Shown here in pieces: positions 18,048-27,014 of a DNA stretch of 64,000 bases. Source of the DNA: Pseudooceanicola batsensis HTCC2597 (GTDB lineage Bacteria; Pseudomonadota; Alphaproteobacteria; Rhodobacterales; Rhodobacteraceae); the NCBI RefSeq assembly GCF_000152725.1, contig NZ_CH724131.1, positions 2,969,236 to 3,033,235 of the forward strand, in the 5' to 3' direction. The translations under genes were made by a program, and so were the position numbers. The notes under the pieces were generated by a model. That model saw nothing but the letters and a program-made list of their open reading frames with translations, was not told where the DNA came from and did not search any database. Every line of letters begins with the position of its first letter. Positions within the stretch are counted from its first letter, which is position 1.

Positions 18048-19625
18048 ATGGCGACGATCGCATATATACTTCTGTGCCACAGGGATCCGGAGGCGATCGT
18101 CGCGCAGGCCGAGCGGCTGACCGCCGCGGGGGATTGCGTTTCCATCCATTTCGACGCCCGGGCCGGTGCCGGCGATTTCCGCATGATCCGCGAAAGCCTT
18201 GCCGGCAACGACCGGGTCACCTTTGCCCGGCGGCGCATCCGCTGCGGCTGGGGGGAATGGTCGCTGGTCGCCGCGACGATGCAGGCGGTCGAGGCCGCGC
18301 TGGAGGATTTCCCCCGCGCCACGCATTTCTACATGCTCTCGGGCGACTGCGTGCCGATCAAGACCGCCGAATTCGCGCACGAGTTCCTCGACCGGAACGA
18401 GGCGGACTATATCGAGAGCTTCGATTTCTTCCGCAGCGACTGGATCCGGACCGGCATCAAGGAAGAGCGGCTGATCTACCGGCATTACCTGAACGAGAGG
18501 CAGCATCACTGGCTGTTCTACCAGAGCATCGCGATGCAGCGGCGCCTCGGGCTGCGGCGGCGCATTCCGGCGGACCTGCAGGTGCAGATCGGCAGCCAGT
18601 GGTGGTGTCTGCGGCGCCGGACGATCGAGGCGGTGATGGCCTTCGCGCGGCGGCGGCGCGACGTGGTGCGGTTCTTCTCGACCACCTGGATCCCCGACGA
18701 GACGTTTTTCCAGACCCTGGTGCGCCACCTCGTGCCGGGGACCGAGATCCGGTCGCGCACGCTGACCTTCCTGATGTTCACCGACTACGGGATGCCGGTG
18801 ACCTTCCACAACGATCACTACGACCTGCTGCTCGGCCAGGATTTCCTCTTCGCGCGCAAGGTCAGCCCCGAGGCGCAGGAGCTCAAGGCCCGGCTGGGCC
18901 GGCTCTACAGTGCTACGGGCGTGGATTTCGCGATCTCGAACGAGGGGCGGTCGCTCTTCGAGTTCCTGACGGGGCGCGGACGGATCGGGCACCGTTTCGC
19001 GCCGCGCTTCTGGGAGAACGAGGCAAGCCTGGGCCGCGACCGCGAGCTGCTGATCGTGATCTGCAAGAAATGGCACGTGGGCAAGCGGCTGGTCGCGCGC
19101 ATCCGCGACCTGACCGGGATACCGGCGGTGGACTACCTTTTCCACGAAGAGCGCACGGCGCTGCCCGACCTCGGGGGGATCCAGTCCTCGCTGTCCAAGA
19201 GGACGCGGCACCGGCGGTCCCTCTTGCGGATGCTGTTCGAGTATTTCCGCACCAGCCGCATGGTGATCTGCCTCGATCCGGCCAGTCTGGACCTGCTGCA
19301 GGATTTCTGTTCCGACCGCGCCGTGACCACGCTTCTCGAGGTCGACTGCGATTATGACGACGCCTATCTCGCCGGTCATGCGCGGCGGACGGGGCTGGCC
19401 TCGGACCGGACGCCGCCCGAGGCGCTGGAGCGGCTCTTTCCGACGGTCCGCAACGCCATCGCGATGGAGGCGGACCGGATCCGCGACGCGGGCTTTGCCA
19501 ATCATCACCGCATCCGGCAGTCCGCCACGGCCGCGCGGAACGCAGGCGAACTCTCGCGGTTTCTTGCGGTTTCTCCCGATGTGGCGCAAGACTTGGCCGA
19601 GACACCGAACCTTTTCGACGACTGA
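18048..19625 (+). CDS. core-2/I-branching-type glycosyltransferase
   Basis: The 525-residue protein starts with a beta-1,6-N-acetylglucosaminyltransferase-like domain (about 1-270). Visible segments are YILLCHRDPEAIV, IHFDARAG, FYMLSGDCVPIK, GSQWWCLRR and STTWIPDETFFQT, which match the core-2/I-branching family. The remaining 250 residues form a second conserved domain often seen fused to it in Rhodobacterales (possibly DUF5928; I am not certain). No signal peptide is present. It probably builds a surface or exopolysaccharide, together with the divergent sulfotransferase. The HIT gene follows after eight bases. Confidence 0.85.
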   Translation: MATIAYILLCHRDPEAIVAQAERLTAAGDCVSIHFDARAGAGDFRMIRESLAGNDRVTFARRRIRCGWGEWSLVAATMQAVEAALEDFPRATHFYMLSGDCVPIKTAEFAHEFLDRNEADYIESFDFFRSDWIRTGIKEERLIYRHYLNERQHHWLFYQSIAMQRRLGLRRRIPADLQVQIGSQWWCLRRRTIEAVMAFARRRRDVVRFFSTTWIPDETFFQTLVRHLVPGTEIRSRTLTFLMFTDYGMPVTFHNDHYDLLLGQDFLFARKVSPEAQELKARLGRLYSATGVDFAISNEGRSLFEFLTGRGRIGHRFAPRFWENEASLGRDRELLIVICKKWHVGKRLVARIRDLTGIPAVDYLFHEERTALPDLGGIQSSLSKRTRHRRSLLRMLFEYFRTSRMVICLDPASLDLLQDFCSDRAVTTLLEVDCDYDDAYLAGHARRTGLASDRTPPEALERLFPTVRNAIAMEADRIRDAGFANHHRIRQSATAARNAGELSRFLAVSPDVAQDLAETPNLFDD

Positions 19626-19633
19626 GGATTCCG

Positions 19634-20014
19634 ATGGCCTACGCCTATGACGACCAGAACATCTTTGCCAAGATCCTGCGCGGGGAGATCCCCAACAAGA
19701 CGGTGGCCGAGACCGACCACACCCTGGCCTTCGAGGACATCCGCCCGCAGGCGCCCGTCCATGTGCTGGTGATACCCAAGGGGCCCTATGTCACCTACGA
19801 CCACTTTGCCGGAGAGGCCTCGGAGGCGGAGATCGTCGATTTCCATCGCGTCGTCGCGCAGGTCTGCCGCGAGATGGAGGTGACGGCGGACGGCGGTCCG
19901 GGGTGCCGGTTCATCTCGAACGCCGGCGACTACGGCGTGCAGGAAGTGCCGCATTTCCACCTGCATGTTCTGGGTGGCCGCCGCCTGGGCCGGATGCTGC
20001 AGTCGGAGGAGTGA
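19634..20014 (+). CDS. HIT (histidine triad) family protein
   Basis: The 126-residue protein is a Hint-type nucleotide hydrolase. The histidine triad HFHLHVLGG lies near residues 106-114, and the N-terminal NIFAKILRGEIP is typical. Such proteins hydrolyse AMP-lysine or similar phosphoramidates. It starts eight bases after the glycosyltransferase stop, behind a GAGG motif, so it may be co-transcribed though not functionally linked. Confidence 0.94.
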   Translation: MAYAYDDQNIFAKILRGEIPNKTVAETDHTLAFEDIRPQAPVHVLVIPKGPYVTYDHFAGEASEAEIVDFHRVVAQVCREMEVTADGGPGCRFISNAGDYGVQEVPHFHLHVLGGRRLGRMLQSEE

Positions 20015-20120
20015 CCGGTGCCGCGGGCGGTGCGGGCGGGCGCGCCGCCGCGCCGCCGCGGATCGCCGGAGGGGGCGTGCTCGCACGCAGCGTCGAGTGC
20101 CCGCCCCGCAACGCCCGTAG

Positions 20121-20140
20121 GGTGCGGGTCCACACGCACC
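20121..20140. repeat. small hairpin between convergent genes
   Basis: GGTGCG and CGCACC form a perfect six-pair stem around GGTCCACA in the gap between the convergent HIT and GFA genes. It may be a bidirectional terminator. The surrounding GTAGGGTGCG wording looks like an intergenic repeat of this bacterial group, but only one copy is in the window. Confidence 0.45.
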
Positions 20141-20161
20141 GCTGGCCGGGAGATATTCCCC

Positions 20162-20569
20162 TCAGGCCTTCGGCGCCAGCCTGTCGTGTTGCGTCACGCC
20201 CTCTGCCAGCACGTGGAAGGGCTGGGTGTCGCACATGTAGATCGCGGTCTCGGGGCCGGGGTAGTTGGACATGTCGTCCAGCGTGCCGACCTTGATCACC
20301 ATGAGGCCGGGGCGGGGCTTGGTGTTCAGGTGCGTGCCGCAGGTCGGGCAGAAATGACGGGTCACCGCCCGGTCGAGATCCGGTCGGGTGAAGGCCCGGG
20401 GCGCGCCGCGCGTGATCCGATAGTCCTCTGCCTTGCACATCATGAAGAAGTTCGGACCGCCGCCCGAGATGTACTGGCACTCGCGGCAATGGCACTGGGC
20501 GTTGTAGAAGGTCTTGCCGGTCACCTCGTAGGCGCATTCGCCGCAATAGCATCGTCCTGTAACGCTCAT
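20162..20569 (-). CDS. GFA family (glutathione-dependent formaldehyde-activating-like) protein
   Basis: The 135-residue protein has the zinc-binding Cys pattern of the GFA/CENP-V fold. GRCYCGECAYEV at the N-terminus and QCHCRECQ near residue 30 are followed by FCPTCGTHL. These proteins bind zinc and sometimes glutathione; few have proven activity. The ATG at 20569 overlaps the aminotransferase stop codon (ATGA), so the two genes are co-translated. Confidence 0.9.
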   Translation of the reverse strand: MSVTGRCYCGECAYEVTGKTFYNAQCHCRECQYISGGGPNFFMMCKAEDYRITRGAPRAFTRPDLDRAVTRHFCPTCGTHLNTKPRPGLMVIKVGTLDDMSNYPGPETAIYMCDTQPFHVLAEGVTQHDRLAPKA

Positions 20570-21954
20570 CCGAAGACCGCCGTCAGGCTTTCGTCCACCG
20601 CGTTCGAGATCTCGTCGATCTGCTCGGGCGTCGCGATCAGCGCGGGGCTGAAGGTCAGCGTGTTGTTGTAGCCGGGGACCGAGCGGTTGGTGACGCCGAT
20701 GATCACCTGCCGTTTCGCGCATTCGGCAACGACCTGCGCACAGAGCTTTTCGGCCGCCGGTTCGCGGGTGTCGCGGTCGGCGACCAGTTCGATCCCGGCG
20801 AAGAGCCCCTTGCCGCGGACCTGTCCCACCACCTTGTGCTTCTCCGACAGCGCCTCGAAGTTCGCCGTCAGCCGCTCGCCCATGGCGACCGTGTTCTCCA
20901 GCAGGTTCTCGTCCTCGATGATGCGCATGTTCTCGATCGCCGCCGCCGGTCCGGCGGTGCAGCCGCCGAAGGTCGAGATGTCGCGGAAATAGTTCAGCGG
21001 ATCCTCTGCATCGTCCTTGAACATCTCGAACACCCGTTCCGAGGTGACGCAGCAGGCGATGGCGGCATAGCCCGAGGCCACGCCCTTGGCCATGGTCACG
21101 AAATCGGGCTCGATCCCGTAATGCTGGTAGCCGAACCAGGTGCCGGTCCGGCCCACGCCGCAGACGACCTCGTCGATATGCAGCAGGATGTCGTACTTGC
21201 GGCAGATCTCCTGCACGCGGGGCCAGTAGCCCTCGGGGGGCACGATCACGCCACCGCCCGCCGTGATCGGTTCGAGGCAGAGCGCGCCGACCGTCTCGGG
21301 CCCCTCGGCCAGGATAACCTCTTCGATCTGGTCGGCGGCCCATTCGCCGTAATTCTCGACCGGCGCGCCCTGATCGCCCGCGCGGTATTCCAGGCAATGC
21401 GGCACCCGCACGAAATCGGGCGCGAAGGGGCCGTATTGCGCGTTGCGCTGGTCCTGTCCGCCCGCCGACAGCGTGCCGATGGTGGTGCCGTGATAGTCGC
21501 GGTCGCGGTAGAGGATTTTGGTCTTCCGCCCGCCATACCGCTTGTGCGCGATCTGGCGGACCATCTTGAAGGCCTTCTCGTTCGCCTCCGACCCCGAGTT
21601 GCAATAATAGACGCGGGTCAGCCCCGGCATCTTCTCGATCAGCCGCTCGGCAAAGATCGCGCCGGGGATCGTCCCCGCCGCCCCCGCGAAATAGTTCAGC
21701 TTGATCAGCTGGTCGCGCACCGCATTGGCGATGCTCTCGCGGCCGTAGCCCACGTTTACCGTCCAGACCCCGCCCGACACGGCGTCGAGGTGTTTCACCC
21801 CGCGCTGGTCCCAGACATGGATGCCCTTGCCTTCGGTGATGATGCGCGGCTCGCCGGTCTCGAAGGGTTTGTGCTGGATCAGGTGATGCCAGACATGCGC
21901 CTTGTCGGCCTCGACGATCTTGGAAATGTCGTTGTCGCGGAATTCGCCGTCCAT
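20566..21954 (-). CDS. class III (omega) aminotransferase, taurine:pyruvate aminotransferase-like
   Basis: The 462-residue PLP enzyme has the class III aminotransferase signatures. YYCNSGSEANEKAFK is the phosphate loop, HIDEVVCGVGRTG holds the PLP Asp, and TMAKGVASGY contains the Schiff-base Lys. The N-terminal HVWHHLIQHKPFET is reminiscent of taurine:pyruvate aminotransferases, but omega-amino acid or polyamine substrates are possible. The ATG at 21954 has AGGAGG upstream; the longer frame to 22011 lacks this. It is the first gene of an operon with the GFA gene. Confidence 0.88.
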   Translation of the reverse strand: MDGEFRDNDISKIVEADKAHVWHHLIQHKPFETGEPRIITEGKGIHVWDQRGVKHLDAVSGGVWTVNVGYGRESIANAVRDQLIKLNYFAGAAGTIPGAIFAERLIEKMPGLTRVYYCNSGSEANEKAFKMVRQIAHKRYGGRKTKILYRDRDYHGTTIGTLSAGGQDQRNAQYGPFAPDFVRVPHCLEYRAGDQGAPVENYGEWAADQIEEVILAEGPETVGALCLEPITAGGGVIVPPEGYWPRVQEICRKYDILLHIDEVVCGVGRTGTWFGYQHYGIEPDFVTMAKGVASGYAAIACCVTSERVFEMFKDDAEDPLNYFRDISTFGGCTAGPAAAIENMRIIEDENLLENTVAMGERLTANFEALSEKHKVVGQVRGKGLFAGIELVADRDTREPAAEKLCAQVVAECAKRQVIIGVTNRSVPGYNNTLTFSPALIATPEQIDEISNAVDESLTAVFG

Positions 21955-22153
21955 GGGAGCCTCCTGTGCCGGGTCGAGCGGAAGCCTACGCCCGCGCCGG
22001 GGGCTTGGCAATCATCAGCGGGGGTCCGGCGCAACGGACGGCCCGGCAGGGATTTGTTCATCATTCTTGCCGAAACCTTGCGTCTTGCCGGGCAAAGGCC
22101 CGACCGAACGCAACGGGCCTTGCGGCCCCCCGCGCAGAGGATAGGCTTTCTTC

Positions 22154-23416
22154 ATGAGACAAGATGACAAGACCCTCCTGACCCAACTGTTCCAAGCCGC
22201 CGTCGCCGCGGCCGATCCGGCAGAGGCCCTGAGGGGTCACTTGCCCGCCAGGCCAAAGGGTCGGACGGTGGTGATCGGTGCGGGGAAGGGCGCCGCGCAA
22301 CTGGCGCAGGCCTTCGAAGAGGCCTGGGACGGGCCGCTGACCGGCGTGGTCGTCACGCGCTACGGCTATGCCGTGCCCTGCCGCCAGCTGAAGGTGATCG
22401 AGGCCGCGCATCCCGTGCCCGATGCGGCGGGCGAGGCGGCGACGCGCGAGGTGCTGACGGCGCTGGAGGGCCTGACCGAGGACGATCTCGTCGTGGCCCT
22501 GATCACCGGCGGCGGCTCGGCCCTGCTGGCCGCCCCGCCCGAGGAGCTGACTCTGCAGGACGAACAGGCGCTGAACGAGGCGCTGCTGTCCTCGGGCGCG
22601 CCCATCGGCGCGATGAACGCCATCCGCAAGCAGGTGAGCCGCGTGAAGGGCGGGCGCCTCGCCGCGGCGGCCGCGCCGGCCCGCGTCGTGTCGCTAATCG
22701 TGTCGGACGTGCCGGGCGACGACCCGGCCGAGGTCGCCTCGGGGCCGACGGTCCCGGGCCCGGCGAGGCGGGCCGACGCCATGAGGGCGATCCGCGCCTG
22801 GAACATCGACCCGCCCGAACGGATCATGCGGTTCCTCGAGACACGGCCCGAGGACGCCCCGCCGCCTGACGATCCGGCCTTCGCGCGCAACGAGGTCCGG
22901 GTGATCGCCTCGGCCAGCCGGTCGCTCGAAGCCGCCGCCGCCCTGGCCGGGGAATACGGGATCGCAGCGCATATCCTGTCGGACGCCATGGAGGGCGAGG
23001 CGCGCGACGTCGCCCGCGCCCATGCCGCCATCGCCCGCGAGGTCCGGCGCAGGAACCGGCCCTTCGCCCGTCCATGCCTGCTGCTGTCGGGGGGCGAGAC
23101 CACAGTCACGCTGCGCGGCCGGGGCAAGGGCGGCCGCAACACCGAGTTCCTGCTCGCCTTCGCCCTGGCCGTCGAGGGCTGCGACGGCATCCTCGCGCTG
23201 GCCGCCGATACCGACGGGATCGACGGCAGCGAGGACAATGCCGGCGCCTTCGCCGACGCAGGCACCTGCGCCGCGATGCGCGCCGCCGGATGCGACCCGG
23301 CGGATGCGCTGGCCGGGAACGACGCCTGGACCGCCTTCGACGCCTGCGGCCACCTGTTCGCGCCCGGTCCCACGGGCACGAATGTCAACGACTTCCGCGC
23401 CGTCCTGATCCGCTGA
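22154..23416 (+). CDS. glycerate 2-kinase (MOFRL/GckA family)
   Basis: The 420-residue protein belongs to the DUF4147-MOFRL glycerate kinases, often labelled hydroxypyruvate reductase (TtuD). [27 protein letters not shown] and [14 protein letters not shown] lie in the N-terminal domain. [28 protein letters not shown] and [18 protein letters not shown] mark the C-terminal MOFRL domain. It phosphorylates D-glycerate to 2-phosphoglycerate, as in the serine cycle or glyoxylate use. It is monocistronic and divergent from the aminotransferase. Confidence 0.93.
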   Translation: MRQDDKTLLTQLFQAAVAAADPAEALRGHLPARPKGRTVVIGAGKGAAQLAQAFEEAWDGPLTGVVVTRYGYAVPCRQLKVIEAAHPVPDAAGEAATREVLTALEGLTEDDLVVALITGGGSALLAAPPEELTLQDEQALNEALLSSGAPIGAMNAIRKQVSRVKGGRLAAAAAPARVVSLIVSDVPGDDPAEVASGPTVPGPARRADAMRAIRAWNIDPPERIMRFLETRPEDAPPPDDPAFARNEVRVIASASRSLEAAAALAGEYGIAAHILSDAMEGEARDVARAHAAIAREVRRRNRPFARPCLLLSGGETTVTLRGRGKGGRNTEFLLAFALAVEGCDGILALAADTDGIDGSEDNAGAFADAGTCAAMRAAGCDPADALAGNDAWTAFDACGHLFAPGPTGTNVNDFRAVLIR

Positions 23417-23558
23417 CGGCCGTTATTCCCATGTCGATTGCGACGATCGAGTGGCCGATCAGGGCGCGCGTGGACGGGTCGCGTCGATCCGGTCGGGCCC
23501 TCCGCTCTCGATGCCGGAGGCGGCCCTTCCTGCGTGGCGGATCATCCCTCCGGATCGG

Positions 23559-24641
23559 TCACTCGGCAAGGCACTCCGCGATGCTGCCGGCCATCGCGCG
23601 GAGCATCTCGCCATAGAGCGCCGGGCCCGGGTCGAAGGTGGACCCGACCGGGTCGAGGACCCCGACCGTCACGTCCAGCTCTTCGGCCAGCCTCTGCGCG
23701 ATGCGGCCGTCGAACTGCGGTTCGGTGAAGAGGCACCGGATGTCCTCCTCTTCGGCCTCGCGCCGCAGGTCGGCGATGCGCCGGGCACCGGGCGCGGTCG
23801 CTTCGCTGTCCGAGACGGCGCCGGCAGGGGGCAGACCGAACCGGTCCGAGAAATAGCCATAGGCGTCGTGAAAGACGATGTACCCGCCGTCGAGCGGCTC
23901 CAGCCGGGCCTCGATCTCGGCGCTCAAATCGGCGAGGTCCTGCATCGCGCGTTCGGCATTGACCCGGTAGGCATCGGCATTCGCGGGATCGGCCTCGGCA
24001 AGGCGGTGCGCGATCTCGGGCAGCCAGATCCGCGCGTTCCGGGGGTCGAGCCAGGCGTGGGGATCGACACCCGTGTGGTCGTGGCCGTCCCCGGTGTGGT
24101 GTCCGCCGGTCCCGTGCCCGTCATGTGCATCGTCATGGTCGTGCCCGTCTTCATGGTCGTGCCCGTCGTCGGGCCCGTGCCCATGTTCGTGATCCTCCTC
24201 GTGGCCGTCTTCGTGGTCGTGGTCGCCCTCATCCTCGTGCGCGTCCGCATGACCTTCATGGTCGTGCGTATCATGGTCGTGGTGATCATGCTCGTCGGTC
24301 TCTCCGATCACCCGCAGATGCGTGCCCTCGACGGCGATCAGCGGCACCGAGGTGACCCCTCGCGCCAGACTGTCGGCGGCCTCCTCCAGCCAGGGCGACA
24401 GCTCGGGCCCGATCCAGAACAGGAGCTCCGCCCCGGACAGGGCCGCCGCTTCGGACGGGCGCATCTGGTGGCCATGCGTGGACCCGCCGGGCGGCAGCAG
24501 AAGCTCGGGCGTGCCGAGTTCCCCCATGACCGTGGCCACGAGGGAATGCACCGGCGGGATGTCGGTGACGACCCGGGGCGGGTCGGCCCGGACAGCGGTG
24601 GCGGCAAGCGCGAGGGCGGCGAGAGAGAGGATCGGGCGCAT
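23559..24641 (-). CDS. znuA: zinc ABC transporter substrate-binding protein ZnuA
   Basis: The 360-residue protein begins MRPILSLAAL with a signal peptide ending AVRA and is a cluster A-I metal-binding protein. TDIPPVHSLVATVMGELG and GGSTHGHQMRPS carry the first zinc ligands, and VFHDAYGYF and FTEPQFD the later ones. A very long acidic His-rich loop (about residues 117-195, dozens of His/Asp/Glu) is inserted in the middle; such loops act as zinc-collecting arms. I chose 24641 over an in-frame ATG at 24668, which lies across the operator. It is divergent from zur-znuC-znuB and should be repressed by Zur. Confidence 0.95.
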   Translation of the reverse strand: MRPILSLAALALAATAVRADPPRVVTDIPPVHSLVATVMGELGTPELLLPPGGSTHGHQMRPSEAAALSGAELLFWIGPELSPWLEEAADSLARGVTSVPLIAVEGTHLRVIGETDEHDHHDHDTHDHEGHADAHEDEGDHDHEDGHEEDHEHGHGPDDGHDHEDGHDHDDAHDGHGTGGHHTGDGHDHTGVDPHAWLDPRNARIWLPEIAHRLAEADPANADAYRVNAERAMQDLADLSAEIEARLEPLDGGYIVFHDAYGYFSDRFGLPPAGAVSDSEATAPGARRIADLRREAEEEDIRCLFTEPQFDGRIAQRLAEELDVTVGVLDPVGSTFDPGPALYGEMLRAMAGSIAECLAE

Positions 24642-24652
24642 GGGCAAATTCC

Positions 24653-24667
24653 TGTTATAAGATAACA
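24653..24667. promoter_or_regulatory. Zur operator between znuA and zur
   Basis: TGTTATAAGATAACA is an inverted repeat with six-base arms TGTTAT and ATAACA and a three-base centre. It resembles known Zur boxes (GTTATA-type arms) and sits in the 62-base gap between divergent znuA and zur, so one site can control both sides. Confidence 0.85.
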
Positions 24668-24703
24668 TTGCACCGCGTAGCCGATTCGTGCTAGCGCTGC
24701 AAC

Positions 24704-25186
24704 ATGTCCATCCCCGATCCCTCCGGCACGCCGCGCGAATTCGAACCGCATGACCATGCGCATTGCGTCTCGGACGCGATGGCCAGCGCGGAACGGATCT
24801 GCGCCGAACTCGGTGTCCGGCTTACCCCGGTGCGGCGGCGCACGCTGGAAATCCTGCTCGAGGGCCACCGGCCGATGGGGGCCTACGACGTGCTGGAGCG
24901 GCTGGGAGAAGAGGGCTATGGGTCGAAGCCGCCGGTCGCCTACCGCGCCCTGGGCTTTCTCGTCGAGAACGGTCTCGCGCACCGCATCGAGCGACTGAAC
25001 GCCTTCGTCGCCTGCTCCCGGGCGCGGGGGCAGAGCCACGCGCCCGCCTTTCTGATCTGTCGCGGCTGCGGCATGGTGGCCGAGATCGCGGCCGGCCTGC
25101 CGGAGCTGCCCGAGGGGTTCCGCGTCGAGAAGGCGACGGTCGAGGCCGAGGGTCTCTGCGTCTCCTGTCAGGGGGCCGCCGCGTGA
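24704..25186 (+). CDS. zur: Fur-family zinc-uptake regulator Zur
   Basis: The 160-residue protein is a Fur-family repressor. The winged-helix part (RLTPVRRRTLEILLEGHRPMGAYD and the PPVAYRALGFLVENGL recognition region) is followed by the structural zinc site with CRGC and CVSC. It represses zinc uptake when zinc is plentiful. It is transcribed with znuC and znuB (GTGA overlap with znuC) and divergently from znuA, with the operator in between, so it should regulate itself. Confidence 0.94.
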   Translation: MSIPDPSGTPREFEPHDHAHCVSDAMASAERICAELGVRLTPVRRRTLEILLEGHRPMGAYDVLERLGEEGYGSKPPVAYRALGFLVENGLAHRIERLNAFVACSRARGQSHAPAFLICRGCGMVAEIAAGLPELPEGFRVEKATVEAEGLCVSCQGAAA

Positions 25187-25944
25187 CCAGTCTGATCGAG
25201 GCCGCGGCGGTGTCGGCCGGATTCGCCGGCGGCACCGTTCTTCGGGACGTGGATTTCCATATAGACCCGGGCGAGATCGTGACCGTGGTCGGCCCCAACG
25301 GATCGGGCAAGTCGACGCTGCTGCGGCTGCTGGTCGGGGCCATCCCGCCGCGCGGCGGCCGCATCACCCGCCGCCCCGACCTGCGGGTCGGCTACGTGCC
25401 GCAGAGGCTGTCGATCGACCCGACGCTGCCCCTGACCGTCTCGCGTTTTCTCGACCTGCCGCGCCCCGCCGACCGTGCGGAAAAGCTGGCGCTGATGGAC
25501 CGCGTCGGTATCCGTCCGCTGGCCGCGCACCCCCTGACCGGCCTCTCGGGCGGCCAGTATCAGCGGGCGCTTCTGGCGCGGGCGCTGCTGACTCGCCCCA
25601 ATCTGCTGATCCTCGACGAGGCGACGCAGGGCATGGACCAGCGCGGCTCGGCCGAGTTCTACGCCCTGATCGAGGCGCTCAGGGCCGAGACGGGGGCGGC
25701 GGTGCTGATGGTCAGCCACGAACTGCATGTCGTCATGAGCGCGAGCGACCGTGTCGTCTGTCTCAACGGTCATGTCTGCTGCGAAGGCACGCCCGAGATC
25801 GTGCGCTCGGCCCCCGAGTACCGGGCGCTCTTCGGCACCGGCACGCACGGGGCGCTGGCCCTCTACCGGCACGAACACGACCATTCGCACGAACACCACC
25901 ACCACCATCATCAGCAGCACGACGAGAGGGGGACCGGCACGTGA
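25183..25944 (+). CDS. znuC: zinc ABC transporter ATP-binding protein ZnuC
   Basis: The 253-residue ATPase has Walker A GPNGSGKST, the signature LSGGQYQR and Walker B LLILDEATQG. It starts with GTG overlapping the zur stop (GTGA); the longer frame from 24763 is a shadow of zur. The C-terminus ends in a striking His-rich tail (about 20 residues, HEHDHSHEHH-like), an extra metal-binding feature on an ATPase subunit. It pairs with ZnuB and ZnuA for high-affinity zinc import. Confidence 0.95.
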   Translation: MTSLIEAAAVSAGFAGGTVLRDVDFHIDPGEIVTVVGPNGSGKSTLLRLLVGAIPPRGGRITRRPDLRVGYVPQRLSIDPTLPLTVSRFLDLPRPADRAEKLALMDRVGIRPLAAHPLTGLSGGQYQRALLARALLTRPNLLILDEATQGMDQRGSAEFYALIEALRAETGAAVLMVSHELHVVMSASDRVVCLNGHVCCEGTPEIVRSAPEYRALFGTGTHGALALYRHEHDHSHEHHHHHHQQHDERGTGT

Positions 25945-26747
25945 GCGGCCTGTTTTCCGAATTCATGATCCGGGCGGCGCTGGCCGGTCTGGGCGTCGCG
26001 CTTGCCGCGCCCTGGCTGGGGGTCTTCGTGGTCTGGCGCCGGATGGCCTATTTCGGCGACGCCGTGGCCCATGCGGCCGTGCTGGGCGTGGCCCTGTCGC
26101 TGATGCTCGAGTTGCCGGTGGTCCTGGGCGTGATGGGCGTGGCGGTGATCGTCGCGCTGGCCATCGCGGCGATGGAGACGCCGCGGGGCGGAATCGGCGC
26201 GGATTCGCTGCTCGGCGTCCTGTCGCACGGGGCGCTGGCCTTCGGCCTGATCGCGGTGAGCTTCCTGCCCGGCGCGCGGCTGAACCTCGAAGCCTATCTC
26301 TTCGGGGATATCCTTGCCGTCAGCTGGGGCGATGTCGCGGTGATCTGGGGCGGGGCCGCCGCGATCGTGGGCGTGATCGCCTGGCGGTGGCGGGCCCTGC
26401 TGACCTCGACGGTGAACCCCGACCTGGCGTGGTCCTCGGGCATGAACCCGGACCACGACCGGCGCATCCTGACCCTTGCCCTGGCGCTTCTGGTCGCCCT
26501 GGCGATCAAGGTGGTCGGCGCGCTGCTGATCACGGCGCTGCTGATCATTCCCGCCGCCGCGGCGCGGCCCCTGTCGCGCTCGCCCGAGGTCATGCTGGTG
26601 GCGGGCATGGGGATCGGCGCGGTCTCGGCGCTGTGCGGGCTGGGCCTGTCCTACGAGTTCGACACCCCCGCCGGGCCGTCGATCGTGGCGGTCGCGGTGG
26701 TGGCCTTCGCCCTGGGCCGGCTGATGCCGGCGCGAAGCGCGGCCTGA
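25941..26747 (+). CDS. znuB: zinc ABC transporter permease ZnuB
   Basis: The 268-residue membrane protein is an ABC-3 family permease with about seven to eight hydrophobic segments (for example VVLGVMGVAVIVALAIAA). The typical early motif RRMAYFGDAVAHAAVLGVAL and the late motif KVVGALLITALLIIPAAAAR are both present. It starts with GTG overlapping the znuC stop (GTGA). It completes the zinc importer. Confidence 0.95.
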   Translation: MSGLFSEFMIRAALAGLGVALAAPWLGVFVVWRRMAYFGDAVAHAAVLGVALSLMLELPVVLGVMGVAVIVALAIAAMETPRGGIGADSLLGVLSHGALAFGLIAVSFLPGARLNLEAYLFGDILAVSWGDVAVIWGGAAAIVGVIAWRWRALLTSTVNPDLAWSSGMNPDHDRRILTLALALLVALAIKVVGALLITALLIIPAAAARPLSRSPEVMLVAGMGIGAVSALCGLGLSYEFDTPAGPSIVAVAVVAFALGRLMPARSAA

Positions 26748-26764
26748 AGGGCCGGTCGTCCGCA

Positions 26765-26779
26765 GTTCGTCCGCAGTTC
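26765..26779 (+). promoter_or_regulatory. perfect LexA (SOS) box GTTC-N7-GTTC
   Basis: GTTCGTCCGCAGTTC matches the alphaproteobacterial LexA consensus exactly. It is created by two adjacent 11-base copies of GTCCGCAGTTC (26758-26779). It lies 18 bases after znuB and 235 bases before dnaE2, the expected SOS-regulated target. Confidence 0.7.
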
Positions 26780-26966
26780 GTCCTGCCCGGTTCTCGACGC
26801 AGTGAGTGCATGTGCCGCCCGGCGGGAAGGCCTGGCAGCCCGCGCCCCCGGTGACGGCGCCTTCGCGCGGCCTTGCTGTCCGGCGGTGCCCTCTCCGCAT
26901 CGCTGGCCCGGCCGGCGTGCCGCTCCCGGGATTTGCCCGCAGATCCATCGCCCCATCTTCAAACCG

Positions 26967-26981
26967 GAACAAAACGTGAAT
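26967..26981 (+). promoter_or_regulatory. near-consensus LexA box before dnaE2
   Basis: GAACAAAACGTGAAT is GAAC-N7-GAAT, one base off the reverse-oriented LexA consensus GAAC-N7-GAAC. It ends 33 bases before the dnaE2 ATG, a better operator distance than the perfect box upstream. Confidence 0.5.
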
Positions 26982-27014
26982 ATACTGGCGACTCGCACCG
27001 CTGCCCGATTGCCC

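Noticed and set aside
24050-24300. Apparent tandem DNA repeat rich in GTC and CAT
   Set aside because: It is the coding sequence of the His/Asp-rich loop of ZnuA.
26802-27014. N-terminal extension of dnaE2
   Set aside because: The extension has no family match, runs over LexA boxes, and the conserved PHP domain starts at the ATG at 27015.
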